From contig NZ_JAFIQY010000021.1 of assembly GCF_022271435.1 (NCBI RefSeq), forward strand, positions 1 through 64,000: 64,000 nucleotides of DNA, in the 5' to 3' direction. Positions within the stretch are counted from its first letter, which is position 1; each line of letters starts with the position of its first letter. The translations under genes and the position numbers were made by a program. A model generated the notes under the pieces. It was not told where the DNA came from. It worked only from the letters and a program-made list of their open reading frames with translations, and ran no database searches. The stretch is from Streptomyces monomycini (lineage in GTDB: Bacteria; Actinomycetota; Actinomycetes; Streptomycetales; Streptomycetaceae). This document shows positions 35,431-43,966 of the stretch, piece after piece.

Positions 35431-36885
35431 CTACGCACGGAGATCCCGTTTCAGCACCTTGCCCATGTCGTTGCGGGGCAGGGCTTCGAGGAAGTGCACC
35501 ACGCGGGGGCGCTTGTGCGGTGCAAGTTGCCGGGCCACGTGGTCGGCCAGCTCGGCGTCGGAGGGAACGGCGACGCCCTCGGCCGCGGGCGTCGGCACGA
35601 TCCAGGCGACGATCCGCTCGCCCAGGTCCTCGTCCGGCTCACCCGTCACAGCGGCCTCACTGACACCCGGATGCTCCAGCAGGGCGTTCTCGATCTCGCC
35701 CGCGCCGATCTTGTACCCGCCGCTCTTGATGAGGTCGGTGGCCTTGCGCCCCACGATGCGGTAGTTGCCCGCCGTGTCGCGGGTGGCCATGTCGCCGGTA
35801 CGGAACCAGCCGCCGTCGAAGGCCGCGGCGGTGGCGTCCGGGCGGTTGAGGTATTCGACGAACAGGTTGGGGCCGCGGACCTGGATCTCGCCGACCGTCT
35901 CGCCGTCACTGGCCTCGACGGCTTGGCCGGACTCGTCGACAAGCCGGACGTACACGCCGGGCAGCGGCACGCCGACGCTGCCGGGCGATGGCTCGCCGTC
36001 GGCCCGCACACTCGTGTTCATCAGCGTCTCGGTCATGCCGTACCGCTCGATGACGCGGCACCCGGCGGCCGCGGCGAGCCGCTCGTGGTCGGCGCGCGGC
36101 AGGGCCGCCGAGCCGGACACCAGGAGGCGGGCCCGGCCCAGGGCCTTGGCGAGCGCGGGGTTCTCGCCCGCTTCGACGGCCAGGCGGTGGTACATCGTCG
36201 GTACGCCGAACAGCATCGTGCCGTCCGCGGTCAGCTCCCGGACGACGCCCTCGGTGCTGAACCGGCCCAGGTGGCGCACGCTGCCACCGCGGCGCAGCGG
36301 CCCGAGGACGCCCAGCACGAGACCGTGGACGTGGAACAGCGGCAGACCGTGCACCAGAACGTCGTCGGCGGTCCACTGCCACACCTCCGCCAGCGCGTCC
36401 AGCGTGTGCGCGAGCGCCCGGCGGGGGAGCACGACGCCCTTGGGCGGGCCCGTCGTGCCGGAGGTGTAGACGACGAGGGCGGCGGACTCGGCGCCCGGCT
36501 CGTACGGAAGGGGCGGCACCTCCTCGACGTCGGTGGCGGGGTCGACATCGAGGCGGGGGAGGGCGGCCAGCGCGCCGGGCAGCTCGGCGTCCGGCTCGGC
36601 CAGTACGAGCGTCGGCCCGCTGTCCGACACGATGTGTGCCAGCTCGCTCTCGCCGATCTTCGGATTGACCGGCACGGCGGGCACCCCGGCGAGCAGCGCG
36701 GCCACCACGGCGACCGCGGTCTCCAGGGTGGGCGTGGCCCAGACGGCCACCCGGATCTCGCCGTCGAGGCGCTCGGCGAGCCGGCCCGCGACCGCGGCCA
36801 ACTGGCGGTAACTGAGCGCACGCTCGCCGAAGCGCAGCGCGGGCTGCGGCGACGCGTCGCTCAGCGCCGGAAAGAGCACGTTCAC
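35431..36885 (-). CDS. matB: Malonyl-CoA synthetase (MatB)
   Basis: A 484-residue adenylating enzyme that joins malonate or methylmalonate to CoA. All motifs are present: the P-loop VVYTSGTTGPPKGVVLPRRA, HGLPLFHVHGLVLGVLGPLR, ERYGMTETLMNTSVRADGEP, GWFRTGDMA and the C-terminal catalytic lysine in RNDMGKVLKRDLRA. It closely resembles the structurally characterised S. coelicolor MatB (SCO2444) as I remember it, including the MTETLMN substrate loop. It would recycle free malonate and provide extender units for fatty acids or polyketides. The GTG at 36885 has AGGGAGA upstream. It is in an operon with the carboxyltransferase. Confidence 0.9.
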   Translation of the reverse strand: MNVLFPALSDASPQPALRFGERALSYRQLAAVAGRLAERLDGEIRVAVWATPTLETAVAVVAALLAGVPAVPVNPKIGESELAHIVSDSGPTLVLAEPDAELPGALAALPRLDVDPATDVEEVPPLPYEPGAESAALVVYTSGTTGPPKGVVLPRRALAHTLDALAEVWQWTADDVLVHGLPLFHVHGLVLGVLGPLRRGGSVRHLGRFSTEGVVRELTADGTMLFGVPTMYHRLAVEAGENPALAKALGRARLLVSGSAALPRADHERLAAAAGCRVIERYGMTETLMNTSVRADGEPSPGSVGVPLPGVYVRLVDESGQAVEASDGETVGEIQVRGPNLFVEYLNRPDATAAAFDGGWFRTGDMATRDTAGNYRIVGRKATDLIKSGGYKIGAGEIENALLEHPGVSEAAVTGEPDEDLGERIVAWIVPTPAAEGVAVPSDAELADHVARQLAPHKRPRVVHFLEALPRNDMGKVLKRDLRA

Positions 36886-37054
36886 CAGGTCTCCCTCGTT
36901 CTGTTCGTCGCACGTCGGTGCCGCCCCGGACCTGCTGGAACGGGCCGACCCCACCACTGTGTCAGAGACCACCGACAACGCGATCAGGCGGCGCCGCGTG
37001 GGAGCGCGACCGGTCCGCTGCACCGGGGCGCGGCGGGCGTCCGGCGGGGCCCGC

Positions 37055-37528
37055 TCAGCCCGGCATCTTGCGGAAGTCCCAGGACACGACGGCTTCCGGA
37101 ACCAGCCGCAGCCAGGCATGCCGGCCGTCGTACGGCATCTGTTCCAGGCCGAGCCCGCCGAAGTACTTGGTGGTGAAAAGCCGCTCCGGCACGTCCAGTT
37201 CCGCGCAGACGTCACCCGTTCGTGGTACCTCGCCGACGAAGGCCGCGCTGCCGGTCAGCTCCACCCCGCGCAGCTCCCCGTAGTCGTGCCCGTCGTCGAC
37301 GACCACCGCGATCCGCGGGTTCTCGCGCAGCTGGGCCCAGCGCTTGCTGCGGGTGATCGAGTACAGCCAGAGGGCCGTGCCGTCCCAGGCGAACCAGAGG
37401 GCGCCGACGTGCGGCGTCCCGTCCGCGCCCACGGTGGCCACCCGGCACGTGCGCTGCTCCGCCAGGAAGGTGTCCCGTTCGTGCGGCGTCATCATGATGC
37501 GGCGCCCGCGTCGCTGTGTGCCGGTCAT
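37055..37528 (-). CDS. PPOX-class F420/flavin-dependent protein
   Basis: A 157-residue split-barrel protein. Segments FLAEQRTCRVATVGADGTPH, VGALWFAWDGTALWLYSITR, SKRWAQLRENPRIAVVVDDG and GVELTGSAAFVGEVPR are characteristic of the PPOX class. Many actinobacterial members bind F420 or FMN and reduce small molecules or act on haem intermediates. The exact role is open. GGAGG lies about ten bases before the ATG. It is divergent from the isochorismatase-fold gene. Confidence 0.82.
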   Translation of the reverse strand: MTGTQRRGRRIMMTPHERDTFLAEQRTCRVATVGADGTPHVGALWFAWDGTALWLYSITRSKRWAQLRENPRIAVVVDDGHDYGELRGVELTGSAAFVGEVPRTGDVCAELDVPERLFTTKYFGGLGLEQMPYDGRHAWLRLVPEAVVSWDFRKMPG

Positions 37529-37721
37529 CCGTCGTCCACCTCCGCCGTACGGCCTGACTGATGGTCAGCATCAGGTGCCAGGCATCATCCGGTCTCTTCC
37601 GTGCCGGCGCAATGGCGGCTACGCTCACGCGGCCCGGGCGCAGCGCGGCCCGGCCCGCGGAGCCACAGGGGCGACACGGCTCCGGCTCGCGACGACTCCC
37701 GCCCCAGGAAGGGACGAGACG

Positions 37722-38399
37722 ATGGCAGCGGACGCCCGCCTCTTGGCACAGACCGATCCGGCGACGACGGCCCTGCTCACCGTCGAGTGCCAGCGCGGCG
37801 TCGTCGGACCGGACGGCGCGCTGCCGGAACTGGCGGAAGCGGCGCGCGCGTCCGGGGCGCTCGGGCGGGTGGCGCGGCTGGTCGGGGCCGCGCACGACGC
37901 GGGCGTACAGGTGCTGCACGCCGTCGCCGAGCGCCGCCCGGACGGCCGCGGCGCCAACCGCAACGCGCGTCTGTTCGCCGCCGCCGAGCGTCTGCCCGTA
38001 CAGCAGATCGTCGGGTCGACCGCGGTACGGGTCGCCGAGCCGGTGCCCGTCTCCGATGACGACCTGATCGTCCGCAGGCTGCACGGGCTGTCGCCGCTCG
38101 CCGGTACGGACGTGGACCCGCTGCTGCGCAATCTCGGCTGCCGCACCCTTGTCGTCGTCGGGGTGTCGGCGAACGTGGCGATCCCGAACGCCGTCTTCGA
38201 CGCGGTCAACCTCGGGTACACGGCGGTGGTGCCCGCCGACGCGATCGCCGGTGTGCCGGCCGACTACACCAGGGCGATGATCCGGCACACCCTCGCTCTC
38301 GTCGCCACGGTCACCACCACCGGTGATCTGCTCGCGTGCTGGAGCGGTGCGCGGAGCCGGACGCCCGGCCCCCGGACCGGCCCGGTCACCCCAGCTTGA
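37722..38399 (+). CDS. Isochorismatase-fold protein lacking the catalytic triad
   Basis: A 225-residue protein of the isochorismatase/cysteine hydrolase fold. The usual triad is altered throughout: the first-strand Asp in D-x-Q is Glu (TVECQRGVV), the Lys is Arg (LIVRRLHGLSPLAGTD) and the nucleophilic Cys is Ala (VSANVAIPNAVFDA). True isochorismatases also lack the Cys but keep the Asp, so this may be a lyase variant or a non-enzymatic relative. AGGAAGGGA precedes the ATG. Its last 14 bases overlap the convergent Rieske gene. Confidence 0.83.
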   Translation: MAADARLLAQTDPATTALLTVECQRGVVGPDGALPELAEAARASGALGRVARLVGAAHDAGVQVLHAVAERRPDGRGANRNARLFAAAERLPVQQIVGSTAVRVAEPVPVSDDDLIVRRLHGLSPLAGTDVDPLLRNLGCRTLVVVGVSANVAIPNAVFDAVNLGYTAVVPADAIAGVPADYTRAMIRHTLALVATVTTTGDLLACWSGARSRTPGPRTGPVTPA

Positions 38400-38955
38400 T
38401 CGCGTCGCCTTCCACGCTCACCTTGGCCGCGACGAGCCCCTGAGTGGCGGGCCCGTTGCGTACGCTGCCGTCGGCGATGGCGTAGGTGCTGCCGTGGCAG
38501 GGACAGTTGATCGTGCCGTCCGCGACCTCGTTCACCAGGCAGCCCTGGTGCCGGCACACCGCCGAGAACGCCTTGAACTCACCCTTGGCGGGCTGGGTCA
38601 CCACGACCTTGCGGTCCTTGAAGACCTTGCCGCCGCCCTCGGGGATGTCCGTGGTCCTGGCCAGCACGCCTCCGGCCGCGCCGGTGCCCGCGCTCCCCGG
38701 AGCCTTGCCGCCGGGCTCCGTGTCGCCGTTCTTCGACCCGTCACCCCCGCCGCCTCCGTCGCTCTTCGACGCGTCGGGCGGCGCGGACGAGGCGCTGTCG
38801 CCGTACCCGTCCGAGCCGTTGCCGCACGCCGCGAGCGCGGCGGCCAGTCCCGCCGCGCCGGCCGCCGCGACGACCGTACGGCGGGCCGTGCGCGCGTCCG
38901 TCCACAGTCCTGGCGACCGCCCTGCCGATCGCCCGGTCGATGTCCGCTGAGTCAT
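38386..38955 (-). CDS. Rieske [2Fe-2S] protein, exported
   Basis: A 189-residue protein with a twin-arginine-like signal (ARTARRTVVAAAGAAGLAAA) ending in a lipobox-like LAAC, so it is probably a Tat-exported lipoprotein. A 50-residue Gly/Ser/Asp linker leads to the C-terminal Rieske domain, with cluster ligands in CRHQGC and CPCHGSTY. The domain is a small ferredoxin-like type, not the large bc1 subunit. It would carry electrons at the outer membrane face to an unidentified partner. The following S9 peptidase lies on the same strand after 122 bases. Confidence 0.88.
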   Translation of the reverse strand: MTQRTSTGRSAGRSPGLWTDARTARRTVVAAAGAAGLAAALAACGNGSDGYGDSASSAPPDASKSDGGGGGDGSKNGDTEPGGKAPGSAGTGAAGGVLARTTDIPEGGGKVFKDRKVVVTQPAKGEFKAFSAVCRHQGCLVNEVADGTINCPCHGSTYAIADGSVRNGPATQGLVAAKVSVEGDAIKLG

Positions 38956-39076
38956 GGGGTGCCTCCAACTGTCGGTGACCCAGGGGCCGCCGGATGCCGT
39001 GAGCGGTGCGTGTCACGTGGCGCGTGCGTCCTCTGGGCGTTGTGGAAGTTCCATACGGGCGGGCGGGCGCGCGCGT

Positions 39077-41413
39077 TCAGCTTCTGTCGAGTGCCGAACG
39101 CAGGAAATCACGTTGGTGGCGCAGCAGGTTCTCGTTGACCGCCACGTCGGTGGGCGCGTGTCCCGCTCCGGGCAGCGGCAGCACGCTGTGCCGGCGGCCG
39201 GCGGCCAGCAGTTCGGCGGAGAAGCGCAGGGTGTGGGCAGGGGCCACGTTGTCGTCCGCCAGTCCCTGGACGAGCAGCAGCGGGCGGCGGAGCAGATGTC
39301 CGTGGCCCACCAGGGAGGAACGGGCGTAGTTCTCCGGTGTCTCCCGGGGGTGGCCGAGGTAACGTTCCTTCCAGTGGGTGTCGTACAGCCGCTGGTCCGT
39401 GGGCGCGGCGCCGGCGACCGCCGCGTGGAAGACGTCGGGGCGGTGCAGGACGGCAGCGGCGGCCAGGAAGCCGCCGAACGACCAGCCGCGGATCGCCACC
39501 CGGGACAGATCCAGGTCCGCGAAGCGCGCGGCGGCAGCGTGCAACGCGTCGGTCTGGTCCTCCAGGGCGGGGGTGAGCTGATCGCCGTGGATGGTCTTCT
39601 CCCAGGCCGGACCCCGGCCGGGGGTTCCGCGGCCGTCGGCGACCAGTACGGCGAAACCCTCCTCGGCGAACCACTGCGCCACACAGGCGAACCAGGTGCG
39701 GGCCCGTACGGCGAGCTGGACGCTCGGGCCTCCGTACGGGGAGAGGAGCACCGGCAGCGTGCCCGAACCGGGCTCGTACCAGGAGGGGAGATACAACGCA
39801 CCGCGCAGTTCCCGCCGCCCCAGGAGGAGGTGTTGCGGGCGTGGGGTGACGACCGGGTCCTCGCCGAGCGAGGCGATGGTCCCGACAGTTCCGGGGGCTT
39901 CGACGGTTCCGACGGCGGTGTCCTGCCCGGCGGTGTCCTGCCCGGTGGCGCGTGCGCCGGTCACCGGCCCGGCCGGCCCGGGGCCGCGTACCTCGACGAC
40001 CGGGCCCTCCGGCGTGAGCCCGCTGACGACCACCGTGCCGCCCCCGGCGGCGGCGGTGAACAGCCCCGGCCCTCCGCTCAGCCGGGCCGGCCGGGCCGAG
40101 CCGTCCGCCGGGTCCCACCGCCAGACATGCACCTCCGTCGGCTCCTCGCCGGCGGTGAACCACACCTGCTCGCCTTCCACGGCGACGACCTCCCGCACCT
40201 GTAATCCGGGCGGCGTCACGGTGGCGCCGCCCACGCTCAGGTGGCGGGTGCCGGGCGTGTCCTCGGGCAGGACGAGGGCTCCTGATGCCGTACGGGCCGG
40301 GGTGCCGCGCACGATCTCGGTCCAGGCGAGGTCGGTGCGTTCGTGCAGCGTCCGGGTCGCGCCGGTGCCGGGGTCGACCGCCAGGGTGCGCAGTGTCCGC
40401 TGGTCGCGGCTCTGTACGCCGATGAGCGGTCCGTGGCCGTCCCACCCGGCGCTGACGAGGTAGACGTACGCGGCCCGGTCCCACGCCACCTCGACCCGCC
40501 GCTCTCCGGAGGCGGCCACGGGTACCGGAGCGGCCGCCGCCCCCGAGGCGGTCACCGGCACGATGTGCAGCGACACGTCCGCGTTGGCCGTCCCCGCCGA
40601 GGGATAGGCCACCGTGCGCGGCGGCTGCTCGGGGTGTGCCGGATCGCTGATGTAGCGCCGTTCCACGCCGGACGTGTCCACCCTGGCCACCAGGAGGTGG
40701 CGGCTGTCCGGGGCCCACCAGTAGCCGCGCGAGCGTCCCATCGACTCGGCTGCCACGTACTCGGGCAGACCGTAGGTGACGTCCGGGCCTTCGGCGGCCG
40801 CCAGCCGCCGGTCCTTCTCGTCCTCCAGGGCGACGACGTGCAGCGATCCACCGGTGACATAGGCGACCAGCCGCCCGTCCGGAGAGGGCCGGGGATCGAC
40901 GACCGGCCCGGCGGTCCGTACGCGGACGGGGGCGCCTTCATCCGTACGCACCACCCACAGTGCTCCCGAGAGCGCGCAGGCCACCACGCGCGCCGCCGCG
41001 TCGGTCGCATACGCCACGACACCGGTGGAATACTCCCGTGCCCGCTCCCGCCGCACCCGCTCCGCCTCGGGCAGCCGCCGCTCCGCGGTCTCTCTCGTCT
41101 CTCCGCCGTCCGCGGTCTCCGCTGCCGGGCCGGCTCCCAGCGTCTCCGGATCGATCAACACCCGCTCCACGCCGTCCTCGTACATCCACAGCCGCCCTAC
41201 GGGGTCGCTGCCCCCGCCCGTACGGACGAAGAGCACGCGGCGGCCGTCCGCGGAGACGCCGAACTGACGCGGCACGCCGAGGGAGAAGCGCCGGGTGCGG
41301 GCGAATTGTGCGGGGAAGGCGGCGGAATCGCCTTCGCGGGCGGGGGAGTTGGAGTCGGCGGGCGCCTCGGGGGCGGCACCAGCCGAACGGAAGAGGCCTT
41401 CAGCGGGAGTCAT
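39077..41413 (-). CDS. S9-family prolyl oligopeptidase (dipeptidyl-peptidase IV type)
   Basis: A 778-residue serine peptidase. The N-terminal two thirds are a beta-propeller of the DPP-IV type (ending with the EVHVWRWDPADGSARP region). The C-terminal third is an alpha/beta hydrolase with the nucleophile in RGWSFGGFLAA (Ser near residue 645), the acid in GLADDNVAPAHT (Asp near 720) and the base in GAGHAPTD (His near 752). No signal peptide is seen, so it probably digests short peptides in the cytoplasm. No clear ribosome site precedes the ATG at 41413; a leaderless start is possible. Confidence 0.9.
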   Translation of the reverse strand: MTPAEGLFRSAGAAPEAPADSNSPAREGDSAAFPAQFARTRRFSLGVPRQFGVSADGRRVLFVRTGGGSDPVGRLWMYEDGVERVLIDPETLGAGPAAETADGGETRETAERRLPEAERVRRERAREYSTGVVAYATDAAARVVACALSGALWVVRTDEGAPVRVRTAGPVVDPRPSPDGRLVAYVTGGSLHVVALEDEKDRRLAAAEGPDVTYGLPEYVAAESMGRSRGYWWAPDSRHLLVARVDTSGVERRYISDPAHPEQPPRTVAYPSAGTANADVSLHIVPVTASGAAAAPVPVAASGERRVEVAWDRAAYVYLVSAGWDGHGPLIGVQSRDQRTLRTLAVDPGTGATRTLHERTDLAWTEIVRGTPARTASGALVLPEDTPGTRHLSVGGATVTPPGLQVREVVAVEGEQVWFTAGEEPTEVHVWRWDPADGSARPARLSGGPGLFTAAAGGGTVVVSGLTPEGPVVEVRGPGPAGPVTGARATGQDTAGQDTAVGTVEAPGTVGTIASLGEDPVVTPRPQHLLLGRRELRGALYLPSWYEPGSGTLPVLLSPYGGPSVQLAVRARTWFACVAQWFAEEGFAVLVADGRGTPGRGPAWEKTIHGDQLTPALEDQTDALHAAAARFADLDLSRVAIRGWSFGGFLAAAAVLHRPDVFHAAVAGAAPTDQRLYDTHWKERYLGHPRETPENYARSSLVGHGHLLRRPLLLVQGLADDNVAPAHTLRFSAELLAAGRRHSVLPLPGAGHAPTDVAVNENLLRHQRDFLRSALDRS

Positions 41414-41478
41414 GACGGGACTCTGGCACCAAGTCGTCCCGGCTTCCACCATCCATGGCCACGTCTCTGGGCATATCC

Positions 41479-41551
41479 ATGGGCACACGGATGGGCACAT
41501 GGAATGGGCACACGGTTGGACACATGGATGGGCACGCGGATCAGCGCGCGG
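41479..41551. repeat. 12-base degenerate tandem repeat
   Basis: Six units of 12 bases, one preceded by an extra A: ATGGGCACACGG, ATGGGCACATGG, ATGGGCACACGG, TTGGACACATGG, ATGGGCACGCGG and ATCAGCGCGCGG. The array sits in the gap between the divergent S9 peptidase and AraC genes and ends seven bases before a strong hairpin. Confidence 0.88.
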
Positions 41552-41557
41552 ATATGA

Positions 41558-41592
41558 CGAAGCCCCGCGGACGGGGGAACCGCGGGGCTTCG
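41558..41592 (+). terminator. Strong hairpin between divergent genes
   Basis: CGAAGCCCCGCGG pairs perfectly with CCGCGGGGCTTCG (13 pairs) across a nine-base loop, followed by TTCG. It has the form of an intrinsic terminator but no annotated gene ends here. The flanking genes point away from it. Confidence 0.7.
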
Positions 41593-41745
41593 TTCGACAA
41601 GTGTACATGTGTTCAGGTGTTATGTCTTTTCTGTAGGGCTTGTGGACTCCGTGTCGCTACGCCTCTGCGGGGCCGTGCCTTTCCGTGCCTGGACGGCGCG
41701 CCGCCCGCAAGCGCGCCCCGCCCTCCACCGTGGGACGATGGACCC

Positions 41746-42165
41746 GTGACCTTGGAGGACCTCGTCCGGCTCCGCCGGGCCCGTGACCTGATGGACCGCG
41801 AGTACGCGAAGCCGCTCGACGTCGCCGCGCTGGCGCGTACCGCGCACATGTCCGCGGGCCACTTCTCCCGCAGCTTCCGCGCCGCCTTCGGGGAGACGCC
41901 GTACAGCTACCTCATGACGCGCCGCATCGAGCGGGCCAAGGCGCTGCTGCGGCGGGGCGACCTGTCGGTGACGGAGGTGTGTTTCGAGGTCGGCTGTACC
42001 TCGCTGGGGTCGTTCAGCTCGCGGTTCACCGAGCTGGTGGGCGAGAGCCCGAGCGCGTACCGGGCCCGCCGCCACGACGAGGGCGCCGCCATCCCCGCCT
42101 GCTACGCCAAGATCTACACGAGACCGGTCAGGAACGGAGAAGCGCCGCCCGCTCCCCGCCCGTAG
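41746..42165 (+). CDS. AraC-family transcriptional regulator (stand-alone DNA-binding domain)
   Basis: A 139-residue protein that is essentially the AraC double helix-turn-helix: RRARDLMDREYAKPLDVAAL, HMSAGHFSRSFRAAFGETPY, SYLMTRRIERAKALLRRGDL and CFEVGCTSLGSFSSRFTELV. There is no effector domain. A short tail follows (ACYAKIYTRPVRNGEAPP). It is paired with a VOC protein ten bases downstream, a common Streptomyces combination in which the VOC protein may bind the signal. The GTG follows a possible -10 element directly, so it may be leaderless. Confidence 0.87.
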   Translation: MTLEDLVRLRRARDLMDREYAKPLDVAALARTAHMSAGHFSRSFRAAFGETPYSYLMTRRIERAKALLRRGDLSVTEVCFEVGCTSLGSFSSRFTELVGESPSAYRARRHDEGAAIPACYAKIYTRPVRNGEAPPAPRP

Positions 42166-42175
42166 CGTTGGCCGT

Positions 42176-42592
42176 ATGGATATCAGCCTTTCGACCTGCT
42201 TCATCGCCGTCGACGACCACGACAAGGCGCTCGCCTTCTACCGGGACGTGCTCGGCCTGGAGGTGCGCAACGACGTCAGCTTCGAGGGGATGCGCTGGGT
42301 GACCGTCGGCGCGCCGTCGCAGCCCGACGTGAACATCGTCCTCGAACCGCCCCTCGCGGACCCGAACGCCTCGCCCGCCGACCGCGAGGCCTTGACGGAA
42401 CTTCTGGCCAAGGGCCTGCTGCGGGCCGTCATCTTCACGACCGGCGACTGCGACGCCACCTTCGAGCGCATCCGCGCCGCGGGCGGCGAGGTGCTCCAGG
42501 AGCCGGTCGACCAGCCGTACGGCGTCCGCGACTGCGCCTTCCGCGACCCGTCCGGCAACATGCTGCGCTTCAACCAGGCCCGCAAGCAGTGA
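42176..42592 (+). CDS. VOC-superfamily (glyoxalase-like) protein
   Basis: A 138-residue vicinal oxygen chelate protein with two beta-alpha-beta-beta-beta modules: MDISLSTCFIAVDDHDKALA, FYRDVLGLEVRNDVSFEGMR, then GEVLQEPVDQPYGVRDCAFR and DPSGNMLRFNQ. Family members bind metal and act on aldehydes, antibiotics or aromatic diols. The metal ligands here are incomplete by eye, so it could be a binding protein. TAGCGT at 42163-42168, which overlaps the AraC stop codon, ends seven bases before the ATG and could drive a separate leaderless message. Confidence 0.87.
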   Translation: MDISLSTCFIAVDDHDKALAFYRDVLGLEVRNDVSFEGMRWVTVGAPSQPDVNIVLEPPLADPNASPADREALTELLAKGLLRAVIFTTGDCDATFERIRAAGGEVLQEPVDQPYGVRDCAFRDPSGNMLRFNQARKQ

Positions 42593-42614
42593 GCGCGGCG
42601 CCCGTCTCCTGAGG

Positions 42615-42664
42615 ACGGACCGGCCGCTTCCCCTGACATGCACAGGGGGGAGCGGCCGGTCCGT
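42615..42664 (+). terminator. Terminator after the VOC gene
   Basis: ACGGACCGGCCGCTTCCCC (42615-42633) pairs with the complementary arm ending at 42664 (GAGCGGCCGGTCCGT), giving some 18 pairs with one irregularity around an 11-base loop. It lies 23 bases after the VOC stop. Confidence 0.88.
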
Positions 42665-42840
42665 GGGCGGCAAGTCGGCAGAGGAGTCAGAGACGGCAGG
42701 GGCGGCAGGGGCGGGAGAGATGGCCGCTCGGCCGAGTGACGCCTGCTCTGGCTGGATATTTCCTCAACAACGCCCGCCTCTCCAGCCACACTTGTACGGC
42801 ACGTACGACGCGTTGGCGACAGCTGTCCGAAGGGCCCCGC

Positions 42841-43830
42841 ATGCACCCCGAAACAACAGGCCGCGACAGCACGCCGCCGGCGTCGGCGCCGGTGCGGGAC
42901 AGACGTACCGGCGGCCGTGTCCCGCTGCGCGCCGATCTCAAGGCGGCCCTGCCCGACGCCGGTGCCGCGGTGGTGGTCACCGTCGCCGTGTTCGTCTTCC
43001 TGTACCTGCGGATGCGGTCCGGCGCGTCCGCGACGGTCTCGGTCATGCCCTTCATGGACGACCCCCGCACCTACTGGATGTACCTGCTCAGCCAGGCGTT
43101 CGGCTGGTCGGGGCTGCTCTGGTCGTGGGGGACGGTCATGCTCGGGCTGCTGCTGTCCGGCCCCCGGCCCGGCCGGCTGCCGGTCTCCCGGACCGTGCTG
43201 GAGCGCTGGCACCGCACCACCAGTCTGACGACGATGGCGCTGATGTTCGCGCACGCGCTGATGTTCGCCGCCGAACTGGTGCGTGACGCGGGCGGGACGG
43301 CTTGGACGGCGCGCCTGTGGTCGGCGTTCGCCGACACGTTCGTGCCGGGCTGGTACGACTCGGGTACCGGCAGGCTGGCCATCCCCATCGGGCAGGGCGC
43401 CCTGTACCTCGCCGTCCCGCTGGGGCTGCTCTTCTACGTCCGGCACCGCATCGGCGCGTCCGCCTGGCGCCGGCTGCACCGTTTCGTCATCGTCGTGTAC
43501 GTGCTGAGCGTCTGGCACACCCTGCTGTACGGCACCAACGTCTGGTACGACGAGTGGCCGCGTACCGTCGTGTGGCTGCTGCAACTGCCCGTCGCGGTGC
43601 TGCTCCTGCTCCGGCTGCTGCGTCCGGCGCGGCGGGCCGAGCGCCTGGGGCTGCCCGGGCGGCAGCCGGAGGCCGCGCCGCTGCGCTGGACGGCCCGGGC
43701 CGCGGGCCGCGCCGCTGCCGCCGCGGTGATCGTCGGGCTGCTGGCCGTGGTCCTCTCCGGCCACGACGGCGGGCGGCCCCGGCCGGACGAGCCGCCCGCG
43801 ACCGCCCCGGCCGGCCTGGAGCCGGAGTGA
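42841..43830 (+). CDS. Ferric-reductase-like transmembrane protein
   Basis: A 329-residue membrane protein with about six membrane helices. Paired histidines for two haems lie in RWHRTTSLTTMALMFAHALM and RRLHRFVIVVYVLSVWHTLL, the pattern of the ferric reductase / NOX transmembrane domain. No FAD or NAD(P)H domain is attached, so it needs a partner or passes electrons between membrane carriers. GAAGGG lies about seven bases before the ATG at 42841. It converges on the B12-type importer, from which it is separated by a degenerate repeat. A role in metal reduction is inferred from family only. Confidence 0.8.
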   Translation: MHPETTGRDSTPPASAPVRDRRTGGRVPLRADLKAALPDAGAAVVVTVAVFVFLYLRMRSGASATVSVMPFMDDPRTYWMYLLSQAFGWSGLLWSWGTVMLGLLLSGPRPGRLPVSRTVLERWHRTTSLTTMALMFAHALMFAAELVRDAGGTAWTARLWSAFADTFVPGWYDSGTGRLAIPIGQGALYLAVPLGLLFYVRHRIGASAWRRLHRFVIVVYVLSVWHTLLYGTNVWYDEWPRTVVWLLQLPVAVLLLLRLLRPARRAERLGLPGRQPEAAPLRWTARAAGRAAAAAVIVGLLAVVLSGHDGGRPRPDEPPATAPAGLEPE

Positions 43831-43966
43831 CCTGGCACCGCGACAGCCGGTCAGGCACCTGAGTGGCCCGCGACCGCCCCGGCCGCTCAGGAAGCGGAGC
43901 GACCCGTACTGCCCCAGCCACTCAGCAACCCGAGTGCCCCGGCACCGCAACAGCCGGCCGATCGCG
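43825..43966. repeat. 35-36-base degenerate repeat, four copies
   Basis: Four units beginning GAGTGACC, GAGTGGCC, GAGCGACC and GAGTGCCC start at 43825, 43861, 43897 and 43932, giving periods of 36, 36 and 35 bases. Each contains a CCGC/CCAGCC-type middle. The array spans the stop of the ferric-reductase gene, the gap, and the last codons of the convergent ATPase gene. Confidence 0.6.

Noticed and set aside
34369..37176. 935-codon plus-strand frame across accDA and matB
   Set aside because: It is antisense to two recognised genes and has the repetitive Arg/Pro/Ala composition of shadow frames.
38954..40204. 416-codon plus-strand frame opposite the S9 peptidase
   Set aside because: Antisense shadow; no domain, no ribosome site, and the opposite strand carries a complete catalytic triad.
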